A program made the position numbers and the translations under genes. The notes beneath the pieces are model-generated. The model ran no database searches and was not told the DNA's origin. It saw only the letters and a program-made list of their open reading frames with translations. A stretch of 7,879 nt of DNA from an uncultured Selenomonadales bacterium (GTDB taxonomy: Bacteria > Bacillota_C > Negativicutes > Selenomonadales > Selenomonadaceae), in contig CAMJNB010000046.1 of assembly GCA_946407175.1 (NCBI GenBank), forward strand, positions 1 to 7,879, in the 5' to 3' direction. This document shows positions 6,701-7,879 of the stretch, one piece after another; the stretch's first letter is position 1; the number at the start of each line of letters is the position of its first letter.

Positions 6701-6728
6701 TTGACGGCAGAATATTTCTGATTAGTTT
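6701..6728 (+). promoter_or_regulatory. Weak candidate promoter for the signal peptidase gene
   Basis: TTGACG (6701-6706) is a good -35 match, but the best -10 after 16 bases is TAGTTT (6723-6728), which matches TATAAT at only three positions. It is placed plausibly, about 25 bases before the ATG, and the -10 lies within a repeated 10-mer. The real promoter may be elsewhere. Confidence 0.3.
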
Positions 6729-6753
6729 AACGCAAAACAAAGGGGATTTGTTT

Positions 6754-7290
6754 ATGGATACAACTAAAGAAAAGGATTGGGGCAAAGAGTTGAAAGAATG
6801 GGTAATATCCATTTCGGCGGCAATTATAATTGCACTTATAATTCGTACATTTATAGTGGAACTTTACATTGTGGACGGACCGAGTATGAAACCGACGTTG
6901 CAGGACGCTGAAAGATTGGTCGTCAACAGATTTATTTATCACATTCGCGAGCCTTTGAAAGGTGAAGTCATCGTCTTTCGCTATCCGCGTGACACCAGCC
7001 GCGATTTTATAAAGCGCGTAATTGCTACGGCAGGTGATACCATTGAGATTCGTGACGGTCGCGTTTATGTAAACGATCAACTTCAGCGTGAAGATTATAT
7101 TTTGGAAAAGACGCGCACTGAATATCCTAAGGTTACTATACCGGAAGGAACTGTGTTTGTTATGGGCGATAACAGAAATAATTCAGAAGACAGCAGGTTT
7201 GCCGACGTAGGATTTGTGCCGCTGAATTTAGTCAAGGGTAAAGCGGTTTTAATTTTTTGGCCTGTTGACGACTTCAAAACGTTGCCGTGA
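6754..7290 (+). CDS. lepB: Signal peptidase I
   Basis: This membrane-bound serine protease removes signal peptides from exported proteins on the outer face of the cytoplasmic membrane. The product is 178 residues, within the size range of compact Gram-positive-type (SipS-like) enzymes. There is one N-terminal membrane anchor at about 17-40. Box B, D-G-P-S-M-K-P-T, holds the catalytic Ser44. F-I-K-R-V-I-A (85-91) holds the general base Lys87, followed by the G-D motif at 94-95. M-G-D-N-R-N-N-S-E-D-S-R (137-148) is the conserved C-terminal box. The ATG at 6754 is chosen because AGGGG (6741-6745) lies eight bases upstream; an in-frame GTG at 6682 would add 24 unconserved residues and lacks a well-spaced site. 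It is divergent from the glycan cluster and 99 bases ahead of an exported-protein gene. All catalytic residues are present. Confidence 0.96.
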   Translation: MDTTKEKDWGKELKEWVISISAAIIIALIIRTFIVELYIVDGPSMKPTLQDAERLVVNRFIYHIREPLKGEVIVFRYPRDTSRDFIKRVIATAGDTIEIRDGRVYVNDQLQREDYILEKTRTEYPKVTIPEGTVFVMGDNRNNSEDSRFADVGFVPLNLVKGKAVLIFWPVDDFKTLP

Positions 7291-7372
7291 TTAGCTTTCA
7301 GCTGTCAGCTTTTAGCTTTCAGAATCTGTAAGTTGCAAGCTATAAGCTCTAAGCTTTTACTAAGCTTTTAAG
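7291..7372. repeat. Heptameric TCAGCTT/TAAGCTN-type intergenic repeat
   Basis: Directly after the signal peptidase stop the DNA falls into seven-base steps: TTAGCTT, TCAGCTG, TCAGCTT, TTAGCTT, then further degenerate units ending in TATAAGC, TCTAAGC. TTAGCTTTCAG recurs exactly at 7291-7301 and 7312-7322 (21 bp apart), and AAGCTTTTA at 7351-7359 and 7362-7370. AAGCTT is self-complementary, so weak hairpins can form, but no strong stem with a T-run is visible. The array fills almost the whole gap before the next ribosome binding site. Confidence 0.75.
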
Positions 7373-7389
7373 CAGAGGAAGTGATTACA

Positions 7390-7879
7390 TTGAAAAAATT
7401 TTTTGCAACATTTTTCACACTGATAACGCTGATAATTTTTTCGTCCGCCTGCATTGCCGCTGAAAAATATCCGCCGCCTGAAGTAGAAGTAAAAGAAGTG
7501 GTGCCCTATGACAGCGACGCCGGTAATTACGCAAATTATACCGTGCAAGCCGAAATTAAACTTTACGCCGCGCCGCGCAATAATCGAGTTATCGGCAATT
7601 TGCAGACCGGAGACAATGTAAGGCGAACTTCAAGCGTCACTTATGCAAATCCCTCCGCTCATTCCGTGAAAATTTTAAAAACCTTTCAAGCCGCAACGTC
7701 ACCTAAAGGCGAATTTCGTAAGACGCTGAATGAAGGCGACTTTGTTTACCTGCTTATGCCGCTTAGAAGAGGTTATCTCGGCTGGTACAACGGGGGTCAC
7801 GTTTGGAATATCAGCGCTAAAAATATTAAAAATTTTATCGCGCCCGATGTTGAAAATGCGTGGGGCGAATATCAAGGCG
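7390..7879 (+). CDS. Exported protein of unknown function, possibly SH3-like, partial at window end
   Basis: The frame is open from TTG 7390 through the last base (163 codons plus one base), so the gene is cut by the window. AGAGGAA (7374-7380) precedes the start by nine bases; the in-frame GTG at 7381 is too close to that site. Residues 1-24 form a clear signal peptide: M-K-K-F-F, a hydrophobic core (T-L-I-T-L-I-I-F) and S-S-A-C-I-A-A, with likely cleavage near 23-24. The Cys21 context lacks a normal lipobox Leu, so a lipoprotein is less likely. The mature part starts Pro- and acid-rich. From about 52, E-I-K-L-Y-A-A-P-R-N-N-R-V-I-G-N-L-Q-T-G-D resembles the opening strands of bacterial SH3-like domains (a short LYxxP strand, then a G-D turn), and ...E-G-D-F-V-Y-L-L (about 118-125) may be a later strand. 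The family was not recognised with certainty. It may be a substrate of the signal peptidase encoded just upstream. Confidence 0.75.
   Translation, partial: MKKFFATFFTLITLIIFSSACIAAEKYPPPEVEVKEVVPYDSDAGNYANYTVQAEIKLYAAPRNNRVIGNLQTGDNVRRTSSVTYANPSAHSVKILKTFQAATSPKGEFRKTLNEGDFVYLLMPLRRGYLGWYNGGHVWNISAKNIKNFIAPDVENAWGEYQG

Larger units (their letters stand above)
6615..6753. promoter_or_regulatory. Divergent control region with repeated short motifs
   Basis: This spacer separates the leftward glycan cluster from the rightward signal peptidase gene. The 10-mer ATTAGTTTAA occurs at 6615-6624 and 6721-6730, one near each expected transcription start. The left copy overlaps a perfect 10-bp palindrome AGTTTAAACT (6618-6627). 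GACGGCAG occurs at 6642-6649 and 6703-6710, with a third CGGCAG at 6685-6690. These could be operator sites for a shared regulator; this is inference from repetition only. Confidence 0.4.

Noticed and set aside
6682..6753. GTG at 6682 as the start of the signal peptidase
   Set aside because: It lacks a well-spaced ribosome binding site and adds residues not expected before the anchor; ATG 6754 has AGGGG eight bases upstream.

Overview
The window looks like a stretch of a moderately AT-rich bacterial chromosome with strong Shine-Dalgarno sites and several TTG starts. The short single-anchor signal peptidase I and the style of the glycosyltransferases suggest a Firmicute, perhaps a Negativicute (Selenomonas-like). 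That placement is a guess from protein style and cannot be proven from this sequence.

Layout. From about 6660 leftwards to the window start there is one minus-strand cluster for building a glycan. It has a good sigma-70-type promoter (6633-6661). The genes in order of transcription are a VioA-like sugar aminotransferase (5457-6593), a ketoacyl-ACP synthase III homologue (4349-5377), and a very long multidomain glycosyltransferase locus (118-4356). The glycosyltransferase locus is split by an in-frame TGA at 3718-3720 into a short GT2 piece and a 1196-codon piece carrying the rest of that GT2, a middle domain, a coiled coil, a second GT2 and a GT4. A last gene, of which only about 15 codons are visible (1-47), begins after a repeat patch and has a hydrophobic start resembling CdsA. 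On the plus strand, divergent from the cluster, lie a complete signal peptidase I (6754-7290) and the first 163 codons of an exported protein (7390 to the window end).

How the genes may work together (inference). The aminotransferase would make a 4-amino-4,6-dideoxy (viosamine-like) nucleotide sugar, the KAS III enzyme would make or transfer a short acyl chain for it, and the glycosyltransferase would assemble the sugars. A surface polysaccharide or glycoprotein (for example flagellin or S-layer) is a plausible product.

Repeats. The spaces between genes hold 7- and 8-bp periodic repeats. A GATC-rich CGATCTAT family lies at the 3' ends of two minus-strand genes and encodes their last residues (S-I/V-D-R). 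A different heptameric TCAGCTT-type repeat fills the gap after the signal peptidase gene. A 21-bp tandem repeat inside the glycosyltransferase encodes coiled-coil heptads. The most notable single point is the in-frame TGA, which separates the first GT2's nucleotide-binding half from its likely catalytic Asp. No RNA genes, CRISPR arrays or insertion sequences were seen, and no gene-free stretch exceeds 300 bases.
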